From the NCBI GenBank assembly GCA_050084515.1, contig CM114274.1:38254001-38318000 (forward strand): 64,000 bases of DNA. Reading direction: 5' to 3'. Under the pieces are notes generated by a model that was not told the DNA's origin, ran no database searches, and worked only from the letters and a program-made list of their open reading frames with translations. Origin of the DNA: Blasia pusilla. Its lineage: Eukaryota; Marchantiophyta; Marchantiopsida; Blasiales. Position 1 is the stretch's first letter. Each line of letters begins with the position of its first letter. Positions 12,301 through 23,699 of this stretch are shown in pieces. A program made the position numbers and the translations under genes.

Positions 12301-13926
12301 CCTCTGTGAAGAAAAATCCTTCTCCTTGTGTGGTTTTCTAGTCCCTAAATACAAGGACTCCTCCTCTCGTGGTTTTTGATATGCTTGCATTGATTTTTCA
12401 GGAATCTCAGCTGTGGCACCTCCTCTTCTGAGCATGTACTCTGCAACAATGTCCTTGCATCTGTCATCTCCCACAATGTTCTGCAAATTCCATATTCTCT
12501 CAAAAGGCTCAGAAGACGTCCATGGCTCATCTGCAATCTAGAACTACCAAAACTATTGCACTCTCCTCCCTTAAATCCCCTTCTTCATAGACGATAATGC
12601 CTGAAAGATGTCAAGACCAACTCGGATCATCAGACTTTGAAAAGAACAAGTCATGCTCGGAACCAGCCTCCATTAATGACTGCTATCAACGAAAAAGATT
12701 CAACTTTGGCAAGTGCCCAAAGGGTGTCCAGTTGAGACAGACTACTATATTCAACCTTCAGCAATTCTGAACCTCCTCGACGGAAGCATGCACGTTGCAC
12801 TAAGCGATAAATTAATTTCTGACGTGCAAGAACAATCGATCGTGTCCGATTACCAAAAATCGGTGGAGTTGCGTAAAGGCGAAGAGAATATTACTACTAG
12901 GAGCGGAATTGAATTCTCGAGAGTGCAAGCTTTCCTTCAACAAGGGACATGTAACTAAAGGGTCCTTGCCCATACCAATCCACTGTGGGTTGATGAGTGT
13001 AAGCCAGTCCAGTACCAAATCAATGACGTGCCTCCACATTCATTACATTTTATCCCAAACCTTTCCACAACGATATCCTCCGGATCCGAGTCGGAGGATT
13101 ATGAGAGAATGAATTAATGAATAGATTTTTTGTCCACGGAGACCCCACAGGCCAATGAGCCTTAGTTTTGCGAAAAATTATAGCAGTTTGAAAAGAGAAT
13201 ACCAGCACCAGCAAGGCCCTAAGAGGTCCTTTGTGCCAGGTGATTTTCACTAGTCTTCACACGCAAATGTAGGAACTCAGCAATCTGAACCTGATTCCGT
13301 CTAGCCATGAATTCAGAGACCTCGAGGGCGGGTTGATCGAAGAGGTCCGGAAAGTCAAGTCTAATGTGATTGTGAAAGGGGCAGTGGGATAGGTAATGAT
13401 GTCCATCATCAAGGAGCCCCGAGTTGCAAAATCTACGAAATCTATCTTCTCTTTCCTTTTGTGACCATTTCCCTTTCTCAATCTCAAGGCCAGTTGAGCC
13501 GCATCTATATCCGCTAATGCATGACGTAATCTAGTGGGAATGGGGGCAGAGATGTAAGAGACCGAGCCAACAAACAATCATCAAAGTCTGTCAAACTCAC
13601 ATGCTAAACTAACCTCCCACCTTTACAGCTTCCTTCATACCAAATTTCAAGCGCGGCGAACGACTTGCTCCGAACTCGTTAAACCTCCCTCTATGTTCAA
13701 ATACATTCCAGACCAACTCCCAGTTCTGACGGTTTCGGGAATCGATTGCTAGAAGCGTTGAAGAAATTACCTGTAGATACTCACTGGCGTCTGGAGGCTT
13801 AGCCATTTCGCAGTATGAAACCAGGGTGTACACCACATCGGAGTCTAGCTGAATCCCAGAGCTCAAATCCGATCCCAATTCCACAAGAGCCCGCTCCAGC
13901 CACTTTCCCGCCTCCGACAACTCCAT
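5524..13926 (-). CDS. ASC-1/TRIP4-AlkB fusion protein, six exons, about 737 aa
   Basis: Exons on the minus strand: 13926-13771, 12480-11845, 11714-11616, 8833-8153, 6399-6034 and 5799-5524. All junctions are GT-AG and all are phase 0, giving 737 codons plus stop. Exons 1-3 encode the plant ASC-1/TRIP4 N-terminus and its C2HC5 zinc finger. Exon 4 begins with a TRIP4-like tail and ends with the AlkB N-terminus. Exons 5-6 encode the 2-oxoglutarate/Fe(II) dioxygenase core. TRIP4 is a subunit of the ASCC complex, which in human cells works with ALKBH3 in alkylation repair and also acts in transcription and ribosome rescue. A physical fusion would tie both activities together. The doubtful point is the exon 3-4 join across a 2.8-kb intron. 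The alternative is two adjacent genes, with AlkB starting at the ATG at 8827. Confidence 0.72.
6400..8152 (-). other. Intron 4 of the fusion gene
   Basis: A 1.75-kb GT-AG intron. No coding region can be supported. Two stretches near 7310-7380 and 7488-7556 look like diverged copies of each other (both contain ttcccaaac and ctggttYaggata), suggesting an old local duplication or decayed transposon. Confidence 0.5.
8153..8833 (-). CDS. Exon 4: junction exon joining TRIP4-like tail and AlkB N-terminus
   Basis: One uninterrupted 227-codon exon. The acceptor AG lies at 8835-8834, so the exon starts VVMADQ. This continues exon 3 (GRK) in phase, giving DLLGRKVVMAD. The first 100 residues include GVSRIKANPYLEESPIFIDP and a later ARIQHDD segment, which resemble the C-terminal region of plant TRIP4. 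The last 70 include PVFDICLPRKTG and LLPGMILLKHWLTLDQQ, which belong to the plant ALKBH1-like N-terminus. The donor is cag|gtgagt at 8153/8152. An ATG at 8827-8825 could instead start a separate AlkB gene. Confidence 0.8.
9158..9813 (+). mobile_element. Probable LTR of a different (Copia-like?) element
   Basis: The segment starts TGATACTATG and ends ACCAACA, giving TG...CA ends. It has a TATA box (ctgtatataac) near 9368 and is followed after two bases by a TGG-initial sequence that could be a tRNA primer site. No second LTR and no target duplication were found, so it would be the 5' part of a truncated element. Family is uncertain. Confidence 0.45.
9611..9757. repeat. Three short repeats inside the 9.2-9.8 kb LTR
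   Basis: The word taacctgagtggttgctatt occurs at 9611, 9648 and 9737, the last two followed by gcactaagtgtgcttg. Spacing is irregular. Such repeats are common in the U3 or R part of plant LTRs. Confidence 0.8.
11616..13926 (-). CDS. Exons 1-3: ASC-1/TRIP4 N-terminal region with C2HC5 zinc finger
   Basis: Exon 1 (13926-13771, 52 aa) starts MELSEAGKWLERALVEL and ends ASEYLQ. Exon 2 (12480-11845, 212 aa) starts NIVGDDRCKDIVAEYMLRRG and carries the cysteine-rich CSCQCTRHKLVNNCLSCGR and CEQEGEGPCTFCG segments, the hallmark of the TRIP4 zinc finger, preceded by a Lys/Gly-rich linker. It ends with DDQSDYFQIDGNTWLTDQ, also typical. Exon 3 (11714-11616, 33 aa) is a charged helix ending KRVVVTVDLLGRK. 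The start is the first Met in frame with the conserved N-terminus. The C2HC5 region mediates protein contacts in TRIP4. Family assignment is firm. Confidence 0.88.
12481..13770 (-). other. Intron 1 of the fusion gene
   Basis: A GT-AG intron of 1.29 kb between cag|gtaatt at 13771/13770 and the acceptor ttgcag at 12486-12481. Open frames inside it (for example 13257-13577) match no family I recognise and have no coding support. Confidence 0.6.
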
Positions 13927-14616
13927 CTCTTGCCAATCTCGAGCAACGGATCACCGCACCAACTTACCAGCTCACCTACCTACCGACCACTCAATGGATC
14001 TATCTCTGCGAGCAAAACCGGAGGAGAAAGGGAAATCAAACCCTCTCAGTGCCCCTCAAACCTGCAAACGCGAGAAGCCCAGACTGATGACACAATTCAC
14101 AGATTCAGGACTCCGGGAGTGCGTTCCCAATCGTAGGTGATGCTTCCTCAGTTCGAAAACCCCCACGCACGAATCACGGCGCGTAGCACAAGATGGAAGA
14201 TCCTTCGCACAAGAAACTGAAGTCACCACAGAAACTGCGGAGATTGTTGAAGTGCTTCCGGGGTTTCTGCCGGAGTAGCGCATGGACGGAGAGAGAAAGG
14301 ACGACGGAAGCCCGTAACCTGCAGCCAAAGCTCCGTCCCAAGGTGAAGGAACGTTTGAATATAAGGCCGACTTACATTATAGATATTTAAGATATATGAT
14401 TTTGATTTTCTATATTATATTCTATATGATTGAAAGAGGATGGAACCTCCTATATTATCCCACGTGTATTATTGAAGAGACGAATAAAATTAACCATTTT
14501 TTTAATTTAATTTAATTGATTTCTTTTTTCATTATTAGGAAGGTGCTATTTTTTTCATCTTTTTATTTTCTATGAAAAAAGTGTTTGAAAATTGTGTGTT
14601 AGTGTGTAGAGGTTGT

Positions 14617-14760
14617 GAAGGGATTAATGATGTTGCACACAAATTCAAACTTTTTTTTTCTACCCATAGCATATGAAACATTTTTTTGCTGTCCAATTGT
14701 CATATGTGAAATAGATAGGTGTTTGCAAATCAAGAAATCACTCTCCTGTAATAATATAGA
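14617..14760 (-). mobile_element. Helitron-like 5' end fragment
   Basis: Read on the minus strand it begins after an A with TCTATATTATTACAGGAGAG and contains ttgatttgcaaacacctatc. It matches 56729-56880 over about 145 bp. A TC start after A, with a TCTATATTATTA-type terminus, is typical of plant Helitrons. No helicase gene or 3' hairpin/CTRR end was identified. Confidence 0.5.
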
Positions 14761-15132
14761 TGATTTTCATTCGTACATTATGCTAGTATCTTATCTTCCA
14801 TGTTTCATTTATTGATGGGTAGGAAAATAAGGCATTTCCATTAATAATCTTATGGATTTTTCAAAAGAAAACTTCTTTCATTCCTCTCCCCTCGGTCCAA
14901 ACATGGATTTGCTTATGTCCATTCCTTCTATTTTTAATTTGACTAGTATAAGGTTTAAATTCTCTCCCACAATGATAATTATTTCTCCAAATTTTCAATT
15001 GTCATTTTAAATCAATTACGAGTGATCTTACTAGTTCAAAAGATGAATGCAAGAGCAAATGATCCTATTGGTTGAAAGAGCCAAATATCAATAGGCAAGG
15101 GATTAAAAAATTGGAAGGGCACTCTCCAATAA

Positions 15133-15200
15133 TCTATATTATTAAACTCTAGCTTGGCTCGAGAACTTGTATCGGTGAAATCGTATTTGGATTCAATTTT
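15133..15200 (+). mobile_element. Possible second Helitron-like 5' end
   Basis: It starts after an A with TCTATATTATTAAACTC, the same terminal words as the 14760 and 56729 copies, but then diverges. The right end is not defined. Weak call. Confidence 0.3.
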
Positions 15201-15913
15201 TTTTTCTTGAATTCAAGTGTTTAGCACACTACATCTTGTCTATCTTTCTTAACTTCAATGAGTCTATTTTATGATTTCCCAAATATGTTCAGTGACGTTT
15301 TGATTAAACTTCCAATGTCAAACTTCAAGAGGTCACGTTCGCTCTGCTAATCTACACCCAAACACTCTCATTAGTCTTGGTTTGAGTCAACCAGCCTTCC
15401 AACCTCCCCGCGCCCCCCAAGATTCTCAACTCAGACCATTCAAACAAGCTCAACTTCCCACTTTCCAACACTTGCAATTCTTTCTAGACTTAAGACAAAC
15501 TTTCTAGATAGTCCGTACACCTAAAACTACACTTGCACACCTAGTGGTTCCAACTATCCAATGGACCGCGCATGAGTCCCTAATCATAATCCAAGAAATA
15601 AGCCATGGATCCAAATCCAAGAGTAACTTCCAAAATTCAATCCTTTGGACTTGGCTTGGTATTTACACCCCAATGCCAACCTCTCGGTCTATTCCGTACC
15701 CTTGGTTCGCCCCGTGGCTCACCAAAGTAGAGTTTAGGTCCCAAGCATCCTCAGAGCCCCTCCCCCTTATATATAATTTCGGGGTTCTTGGACCTCCCCC
15801 TAGCTTTGGGAAAGTCCTCTTAGGTTGCTCTTTTTGGCTCTCATGCCACGTCTTTTAGGTTAGATCTCGATGATCTAGTAGCGCGCCTTCGGAGATACTG
15901 GAGAACTTGAGAG

Positions 15914-15929
15914 CTCATTCTCTCTTTGT
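15914..15929 (+). promoter_or_regulatory. Predicted transcript 5' end / self-primer, family C (C2)
   Basis: CTCATTCTCTCTTTGT here is the exact reverse complement of 26044-26059, the first 16 bases after the A repeat once A1 is removed. In intact family-C repeats a TATA-like word (tatacc) lies about 30 bp upstream. Pairing suggests that the RNA 5' end primes reverse transcription. Confidence 0.6.
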
Positions 15930-16025
15930 TGAACCTCTTGGCATGAGGCGGCGGAGCTATAGTCGTCCTTGCCTTGTGTGTGTAATCCAAGCCTCTCATT
16001 AGGAGAGTGGGTTTGGTTTGACAGC

Positions 16026-16393
16026 TTTCATGACCATACGGATTATGTCGTAGAGTATGGTGTGCTGGTAGAGGCCATTCCTTATGTAGGACCGTAGTGG
16101 CTTGGTAGAGATGCGGTTCCATACATAGGGTTGGGGGTTACTCACTTGGGGGTGACTTTCCCAGTAGGGCCCGCTCTTAGGTTGGAGGATATAAGGTGGC
16201 TTGCCCTCAAAGAACAGTCAGTTCTTTGAGTTGAGCCTGTTGCGTTGGGAGTTAGCCTTGGTAGTGAGTATAGCTCTTGGCTATGGTGTTTCCCGCAAGC
16301 TTCGACCTAGATTCTCCCATCGTGGAGTGGGTTTGGCTCGATTGTATGTGATTGTAAACATGTTTTATGACAGTAGGTCTTTCACGGATTTCA
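16026..16393 (+). repeat. 5' A repeat of element A1
   Basis: A 368-bp repeat that passes directly to internal sequence (ACTCAAAGAA) with no B segment. It contains TATAAG at 16190-16195. The decayed start TTTCATG corresponds to TGTCATG. Confidence 0.85.
16190..16231 (+). promoter_or_regulatory. Predicted promoter, start site and self-primer of A1
   Basis: TATAAG at 16190 lies 31 bp before GTTCTTTGAGT (16221-16231). The complement of that word (10 of 11 bases) lies at 16393-16403, directly after the repeat. An upstream ctcaaagaac makes an inverted repeat around the predicted start. Confidence 0.6.
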
Positions 16394-16403
16394 CTCAAAG
16401 AAT

Positions 16404-17851
16404 TGGAGTAGATCGATGGTAGCTTTGATTGTAGATCAGTAGGATCTGGTTAGGGTTGATTGTGTACTCAGCCGTGGATGTTCATGGCTTGTGGCCTATG
16501 TTGGAGGTGTGAATCTGGTGCGCGGTTGGTTGGGAAAGAAGCGCCTTGCTGAGAGCTTTCCAACGCACTTTAGATCGCCGGATTTCGTCAAGGGAGTTGG
16601 AAGTTATCAAGGATTGAAGATTCTGGTTCGTGTTCGACGGTTTTCTGATGTGGAGAGCTTGGAGTGCGGAAGCTGTGTTGAAGTTCATCCAGATCGGGTG
16701 AGAGGTTCCTGTTGCTACTCGTATTGTGATCTCCTGTGAATCTATCTGCTTGAGTGTGTGGAGCGTTGCGGATTTCTGCGTGCATGAAACTTGGCGGAAG
16801 CGCTGTAGGATTTGCGATTCTGGAGGTGTATGGACAGCAAGTTTGTTTGATTTTTAGCTCGGAGTATAGAGCTTGGTTGTAGCTGATTTTTTGTGGAGAG
16901 GTAGCTATGGTGGTCAATTGAATTCTGATTGAAACAGATTTGATTACGGTCACGTATTTGTGAAGTAATTTCTGATCGAAATTTCGCGGACTAGCTCAAG
17001 GTCTGGCTATGGTGGACAGCGGATCGGAGGGGCTGGTTGGTTGGTGACTCATTCATTTTTGGAGACGCCTATCCTGTTGGGGGCGCCCTGGTTGGACCTC
17101 TCTCCATAGCGAAGCATGGCGAAGCGTGGCGAACGGGGCGATAGAGGCTTCGAGGCAACTCGTGGTAGCTCGGGGCGAGTGGGCATGAGAGGCGGAGTAA
17201 GGAGCAAGGAGCAAGCAAGCAAGCTTGCTTGCTTGGGCGTGAGGCGATTTTTGCAGGATCCGAGATTTGAGTTTTGCATAACTGGTCACCCATCTTTGGG
17301 CTATTCTGCCTGGAGGACGCTTAACTGCCGAGTTCTTAACTATGCAAGTGTACAGATTGTTGTAGCTCATTTGGTGCTGTTCGGAGATGTGTTAGGCGCT
17401 TTATGCATCTCAAGTTTTTGGTTGATGTACCTCTAGCGCATAGTACGGTGTAGCCTCTCCATGCATGTGATATTTTCAGGTGCTGCGCGTTCGACTAGCA
17501 CGTCATCGACTTGCGGCGGAGTAGCTATTGCGTTAGAATTGTGTGGTGGATTTTGTGGATTCAGAGGGCACCACGTTTGGTGGATTGTGTTACCTTGATT
17601 TCCATTTGCGATTGGAGGGTTGTCGTTGGATTTCCTGTGTTTGGATCCTCCATCGTGCTTTTGCTTGCGCCCATTGTTAGGGTTGACGCTGATTTCCAGA
17701 GTAGTGTTACTCCTGTGTGCTACCGGTAGTGAGGCTGGAGGGATGACGAGTAGATTGTGGGAGACTTCTTGTGGTGATGACAAGTTAGGTTGCCTACACC
17801 CATAGCTAGTAGAGCTAGAATAGTATAGCGACATCGACGTCACTTGGTAAT
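16404..17851 (+). other. Leader of A1 with a perfect palindrome
   Basis: About 1.45 kb of untranslated leader. A 24-bp perfect palindrome centred on AAGCTT lies at 17212-17235. The equivalent place in A2 (32776-32795) keeps a 20-bp palindrome. It could be an RNA dimer or packaging hairpin, which is inference. No gene is supported. Confidence 0.5.
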
Positions 17852-19330
17852 TTGGTGGTGGTGCGGCATCGGCGTTGGTCATCACGAGAGTCGGGTGGTC
17901 TGGTTGGGGACCGTGGTGCGGACAGTGGTGGTTTCACACGGAGTGGATTTAGGTATCGGCTACCTTTTCCACTTCCGACGGTTGATGAAGAGGAGGACGA
18001 GGGTGTTCCAAACACCGAGTCTTCTACGTTGTTATCGAGTGTTGCAGCTCCATTGATTTGGGACATGGACGGTGGATATGGGGCCATGAAGGGCCCACGA
18101 CGATACTCGGGTGCAGTGGGTACCATTGAGTTGGAGGACTTCATGCAGGAGTTTGATACGTGGTGTGATATGCAGATGTTGCGGAACGCCACGTTGTTTA
18201 CACCCTTCTTGGCTTGGAAGGGGTTGTTTGAGCACTTGGAAGGACCACCCATGGATGATTACCATGAGTTTAGGAAGGACCATGTTGCTGAGATTGAGGC
18301 ATGGAGACAATATTGGTCTCCAGGCTATGTGTCTATCACCATGGTGGTATAGGTAGTAGTGCTCCTACTATGCCAGCCAGCCCGACGCTGAGTGGTACGA
18401 GTACGAGCCGGAGTGGGGGTACCAGTGGAGGTACTAGTGGGGGTACTAGTGGAGGTACTAGTGTCCCACCATCGTTTAGCCCGGTTGTAGAGTTCTTCAA
18501 GAGGTTGAAGAAGAACTATCAAGGAGTGAAGACGGAGAAGTTGAGGAATCTTCAGGACTTTGAGCGAAAGACTGGTGAGAGTCTTCAAGAGGCATACACG
18601 CGTATGCGACGCTTGATTTCAGTTACCCAAGGTGTGACTGAGGATCAGGCAGTCTAGTTTTGGTATGGGATCTTGGACAGAGATTTGCACCGTAGGGTAC
18701 GTGATGCTACTCTTATGAGTGATGATTCACCCACATTGACCCATGTGTTTGCTCTATCTGAGAAGATTGAGCTTAACATGGTGAAGGAGAGAGTGGTGAC
18801 ATCCGCATTCGAGGGGATACAACTACTACTCTCGTGTTCGGCCCACCTCACGCCTCTCGTAGTAGTGGTGGTGGTAGTAGTAGTGGGAGTCGCGGGGGGT
18901 ACACGCGACCTCAGTCAAGTCCTAGAGGGACATTTGTGCAGAGACCATTGCCTTCATTTGCTGCCCCGCAGCAAGGACAGTCATGTTGGACATGTGGAGG
19001 TGATCATGTTAGGAAGTTTTGTCCCCAAGAGGATGGGAGATGGACTTTGGAGGATGGGCCTTAGTCGGCCCCAACTCAGTATGATCATTGCGGGAGACTA
19101 GGTCATCCTCGAGAGCGTTGCTTTGATCTTCATCCGAGTTGAGATCGGGCCGTGGCCGTGGTGGAGTAGCTCGAGAGGCGGAGGTGGTAGAGGTGGTAGG
19201 GGTGGTAGAGGTGGACCGGTGGTTGGAGAGCCTACGGTGGCTACCCCTACCACTACGACAAGTCGACTATGGGCTGCCGAGGATTGAGCGATTGGAGCAG
19301 AGTTGGCTACTATGGTGGTATCCAAAGATA
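17852..19330 (+). pseudogene. gag of A1
   Basis: Encodes the capsid-like segment GTIELEDFMQEFDTWCDMQ, a Gly/Thr-rich linker, FFKRLKKNYQGVK, and two zinc knuckles near 18985 and 19090 followed by an RG-rich tail. Frames are broken, including a stop at 18656 (cag to tag type) and one near 19062. A2 carries the same protein in better condition. Confidence 0.8.
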
Positions 19331-19559
19331 GATCGGGTTCGGGAGCAGGGCTTCCACCTCTTATGGAGGGGATGATCTTTCTTATATGGCGAGTGCAAAG
19401 ACACGTTGAGGCATCGGTGCGATTCTGAGAGGAGCCACTCGAGCGTCGAGCCACGTGGTGCTCTTGTGGAATTGGACCCACAGAGGGGTGAGGCTGGGGG
19501 AGGCAGCTAGGCTTCCCGGTCATTCTTGTTGTTTGAGGTGCTTAGGACTCCATCCATGG

Positions 19560-20160
19560 TTCCTCATGAGCCTATTGAATGATGGGGGATCGAGGCATCT
19601 ACATCGGCGTGTAGAAGACACGGATGCAAAGATCCAATGCAAGATTGCGGATGGCAGCCGGTGTTGGGATCCCCAAAGCCACGGAGCTCGTGGCTTTAGG
19701 AGTTGACTTAGCTCCCAATTTCAGCTAGCGACCACATTGTGTGAACGTGGGGGTGTTACTGCTACACGTGTTGAGATGGATGAGGATGTTGCGGTGGAGC
19801 GACCCTCTATGTCTGGTGTAGCATTGAGTACCAGTGCTACTTGGGTAGTAGCGGCGAAGATGGATGCATTACCAGCCCGGCCAGCCATTGATCGTGAGAG
19901 GCTTACACCTGGTGTATGTATGTTGGACAACCGGAGTGGGATCTTCCGATTGGTGAGTCCTACAAGAGAGGTGTATAGACCAGATAGAGTCTTGTTAGAC
20001 TCAGGTGCCCAGCCTTTGATGTTGGGAAAGGCGGCATGTATTGGTTTGGGTATTCGGAGGTCAGAGCTTGAGCCTTGCCCATTCCAGATTCAAACATCAC
20101 TTGGAGGAGCCAATGATAGGTCTCAATTCATGACACGGGAGAAGTTTTAGCATGCTGGTT
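19560..20160 (+). pseudogene. Aspartic protease of A1
   Basis: Contains RVLLDSGAQPLMLGKAACIGLG, with the DSGA catalytic motif of retropepsin-like proteases, followed by QIQTSLGGANDRSQFMTRE. The frame breaks after 20150 where A2 continues to its flap and C-terminal part. Confidence 0.8.
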
Positions 20161-20399
20161 GAGACCAGATCATGCGACCGATAGCTCCCGGTTGGGAGTA
20201 TCTCATGTAGTCACATCACCGAGTCGTATGATGTATTAGTTGGAGGAGCGATTGTACCCGATGGGTTTTCGGATGGATTACTAGACTCGAGACAAAGGCG
20301 TCTTATAGACCAGGTTGGCAGTCCGGGATGGACGTATGAGCCAAGTTCTGTGAGATTTATTATGGGGCTCGACCAGAGGGTCTTCCCAACAAAGCAGTG

Positions 20400-22086
20400 T
20401 TAGCATCGTGGGTCTGGTTTTAGTGGAGTAGTCACTTGGCCAGGAGACTTTTTGAGGGTAATGTTTCGCTATGGATTCTCCTGCGCATGAGGAGGAAGAG
20501 GAGGTCCCTATTTTTGCAGCAAAGTGGCATCCTCATCGTTGGATGTGCCACTTTGGAGTTCAAGAGGTGCACTACGGCAAGAGGTCGTCGCCCTAGTGCA
20601 GAGGCTTGGTGTGAGGTCAGTTATACCTCACGAGGAAGAGGAGGCCCCACGGCGGACTCCTACTTCAGCCTAGTTGGGTTATCCTCTTTGGATACTACAC
20701 CCATTGTATGGCAAAGTATCCGCTGGGAGGGCATTTGTGTGTTAGATCTCTTTGGTGGGATTAGCATGGTTTGGTGCAATGTTGCAGCCGGTATTCTGTC
20801 TTGGAGATACGTGTATGTGGAGCGAGATGAGACGGCCCGAGAAAGTCACTTGGCCGAGACTTTTGGAGGGCGCTATGGATTCTCCTTTGATGAGGAGGTC
20901 CCCGAAAGCATCTCATCATTGGATGTGCCACTATTGGAGTTCAAGCGATTGATACGGCAAGATATAGTGCAAGAGTTGTGTGCCGCACGAGGAAGAGGAT
21001 CGGGGTCGTGGGTCGGTTGTGCTATTACTACTCACCCATTGTATGGCATTGCATTGATCTCTTTGGTGGGATTAGCACTTTGGTTTGGTTGCGATGTTGC
21101 AAACCGGCTTGGAGGTATTGAGATTGATGGGGAGAATTGGTCCTATTGGATTTGGTGGATTTTGATCTTGTGATTCTTGGATTTGGTGATTGTTGGATGG
21201 CCATGTCGGTCATACAGTCGTCTTTGGTCGTGGTGAGGGATTACATGACCCTAGGTCTTGATTTTTTGGGAGATGTTACGGGTGTTACGACATCTTCATG
21301 TTCATCGAGCATGTCTCGCAGCTTACATTCGGAGAATGTTCCATTGTTGGGTGACACTCGGACCGGATGATGGCGAGTGTTCATGAGGTGCGATCTTGGA
21401 TTGGACCAGCGGTGTTGTTGGATGCAACATGAGTTGGCTCAGCGTGCACATCGTCCACGCTTGTGGTGGACAAACTTGTTGCCTAGGGAGGTTCTACATC
21501 GAGCATATGATGCAATGCAAATGGCGGGATCCTGCCTTACAAAGTGGATAGTATCTTGGATACTTTCGGCGACTTTCTCAAGTGGTGAGGGTTATTGATT
21601 GGTCACCCATGGCGTGCAGTGAACCGTGTGGGCGACCTAGGATGGCCTTACCCACATTTGTGAGTTTTCCCGTCACATGCCTACGAGGGGAAAGGTGGTC
21701 CGGGCTTGTATGGGATTCTCATGTGCGGCGAGTTGGTGGAGCCTAACATTGATGAGAGAGAGCGTGCGATGGGATTTGCTACTGGTGTGATAGCGGTTGC
21801 TTCCATTTATGAGGCTTCACGACGTCATGTGTTGGGTCAGGCCATGGACTTGAATTTTTTGACTTGGATTTTGAGTCTTGATATGGCCGAGCGTCGTAAA
21901 CTTTGGACTATGTCTATGGGTCTTCCACCCCTTGTAATGAGCTCGATGGCTACTGGGGACGGTAGAGGCATCGGCCCGGGGGGCAAGGAGAATAGTATTT
22001 TGCATCCTTGGAGTAAATGGGATGTAATGGGTGGGCATGTGGAGTTGGTTGCTCATCTTTGGTGGATGAGTTATTTGCTCAAATGA
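20400..22086 (+). pseudogene. C5 cytosine methyltransferase of A1, with internal duplication
   Basis: Motif I (CVLDLFGGIS) occurs near 20740 and a second, damaged copy near 21055. The linker and motif I region at 20430-20840 is repeated at 20848-21110. Motif IV (GWPC) is near 21195, the ENV motif near 21330, RPRLWWTN near 21458, and the DERERAMGFATG and RRHVLGQAMDLN motifs at 21750-21860. Several frameshifts make it inactive as written. Confidence 0.8.
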
Positions 22087-22129
22087 TGGTGTAGCTAAGG
22101 GTGTACCATCTTGTGAGGGGGTTAGATAG

Positions 22130-23640
22130 CGACCAATGGCATCGTCCTCTCCCTCTAGTGTGCCAAAGTGGAGGAGACTTGGGAGCCATTGCTTGGGCCC
22201 AAGCTTACGGGAGGTGAGAAACGACGCTGACACAATTCTACATGCTTATAGGAGTTGTTTTTCTTTAGCATGAAGGAGTTGGGTTCTTTGGTTGGACCCG
22301 GTATATGGATTGATTTGGCTAGTGATTCGCCAATCTTTCGTTATCCCTACCGATATAGTGATATGGAGAGGGACCTGATTGAGTAGGACGTTGGACCTTT
22401 GGAGGCTGGATTGGTGGAGTTATCGCATGGAGAGTATGCATCGCCCCTTTGTCATGCTCGCTAAAAGGATATGGATGGCAACTACACGGATAGGCGGATG
22501 TGTGGAGATTCACCGCCCTATCAATAGGCAAACCAAGGCCGATAGGTATGCCATGCATACACCTTAGGAGATCTTTGATGTGGTGGGACTGGAAAATATT
22601 TTCAGTACTTTGGATCTTCGGGCATGATACCATCAATTGCCGATTCGAGAGAGTGATAAGGCTAAGACAGCATTTTTGGGTGTCAACTCTCATGGCAAGG
22701 ATTGTTTGTACGGTGGAAATTCTTACCCTTTGGGTTGAAGAATGCACCGCCGAGTTTCAAAGAGTGATGGGAGGATCCTAGCGAGTGGTTGGATTTTGTT
22801 TAGTGTTACATTGATGATATCTTGATGTTCAGTATCATAATGGAGGAGCATCAGATACATTTGCAGATTGTGTTTGAGCAGTTGAAAGCTCATGGTCTAC
22901 GTTTGCATCTAAGAAAGTGTAAGTTCTTCCATGAGGATGTTGAGTACTTGGGTCATGGGATCTATCTAGGTGGTTTGGGAGTTCAGCAAGCAAAGGTGGA
23001 GGCTATTGCACTTATTCCACGTCCGATAGATGTGAGTAGAGTTTGGGCATTCATTGGATTAGCGAACTACTATCAGAGGTATGTGAAGGGATTTAGTGCT
23101 ATGGCAAAGCCTTTGAACCAATTGCTGAAATCAGATCGGGAGTGGCACTGAGGAGATGATTAGGAGAGAACTTTTGTGGAGCTCAAGGCCTAGTTGGTGA
23201 CGGCGCCTATCTTGAGGAGACCTATCAGAGGGCGCCCATTTCGATTACACACGATTGGAGTAGGTTGGGACTTGAGCGGTGTTGACAAAACATGATGATG
23301 AGCACATGGAGTTTTTGGTGGCCTATGCAAGTCGTTCGAATAATGCAAATGGAGTCGCTATAGTTGATATGAGGGAGAGTGCTTGGTAGTAGTGTGGGTT
23401 GTGGCACACTTTAGGTGTTACTTGTTTGGCACACGTTTACCCTTATTCTTGATCACCGGCCGCTCAAGTGGTTGATGGAGTCGGACAAGCTTATAAGGAA
23501 GCTTGCACGGTGGGCTCTTATCTTACAGAGTATGACTTCCAGGTGGTACATAGACCTGGAGTTGCCAACCTTGATCTTTGATGGGTTGAGTAGGAACCCA
23601 TGTACTAGCCAAGAGGATACAAGCTGGGGCTAGATGGCAT
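22130..23640 (+). pseudogene. Reverse transcriptase and RNase H of A1
   Basis: RT motifs include RYPYRYSDMERDLI, HRPINRQTKADRYAM, FLPFGLKNA, CYIDDILMF and LHLRKCKFF. The RNase H part ends with DHRPLKWLMESDK. It shares five internal stop codons with A2 at exactly corresponding positions (22565, 22625, 22801, 23149 and 23161). Confidence 0.85.
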
Positions 23641-23699
23641 GGCGAGGTTGATGAGGAGATGGTGCCAGGTTGGCATGCATCCGCCTTTTATGTTGGTTA

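Larger units (their letters stand above)
13927..15843. other. Upstream region of the fusion gene and AT-rich intergenic DNA
   Basis: The first few hundred bases should hold the minus-strand promoter and 5' UTR. No clear TATA box was identified. From 14400 the DNA becomes AT-rich and carries two Helitron-like 5' ends. No gene is supported. A plus-strand frame at 14193-14390 is short and unrecognised. Confidence 0.5.

Noticed and set aside
13257-13577. 106-codon minus-strand open frame in intron 1 of the fusion gene
   Set aside because: No family recognised and no splice context. It lies between two well-supported exons.
14193-14390. Basic 65-codon plus-strand open frame upstream of the fusion gene
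   Set aside because: Short, low complexity, no recognisable domain. Probably promoter or UTR sequence.
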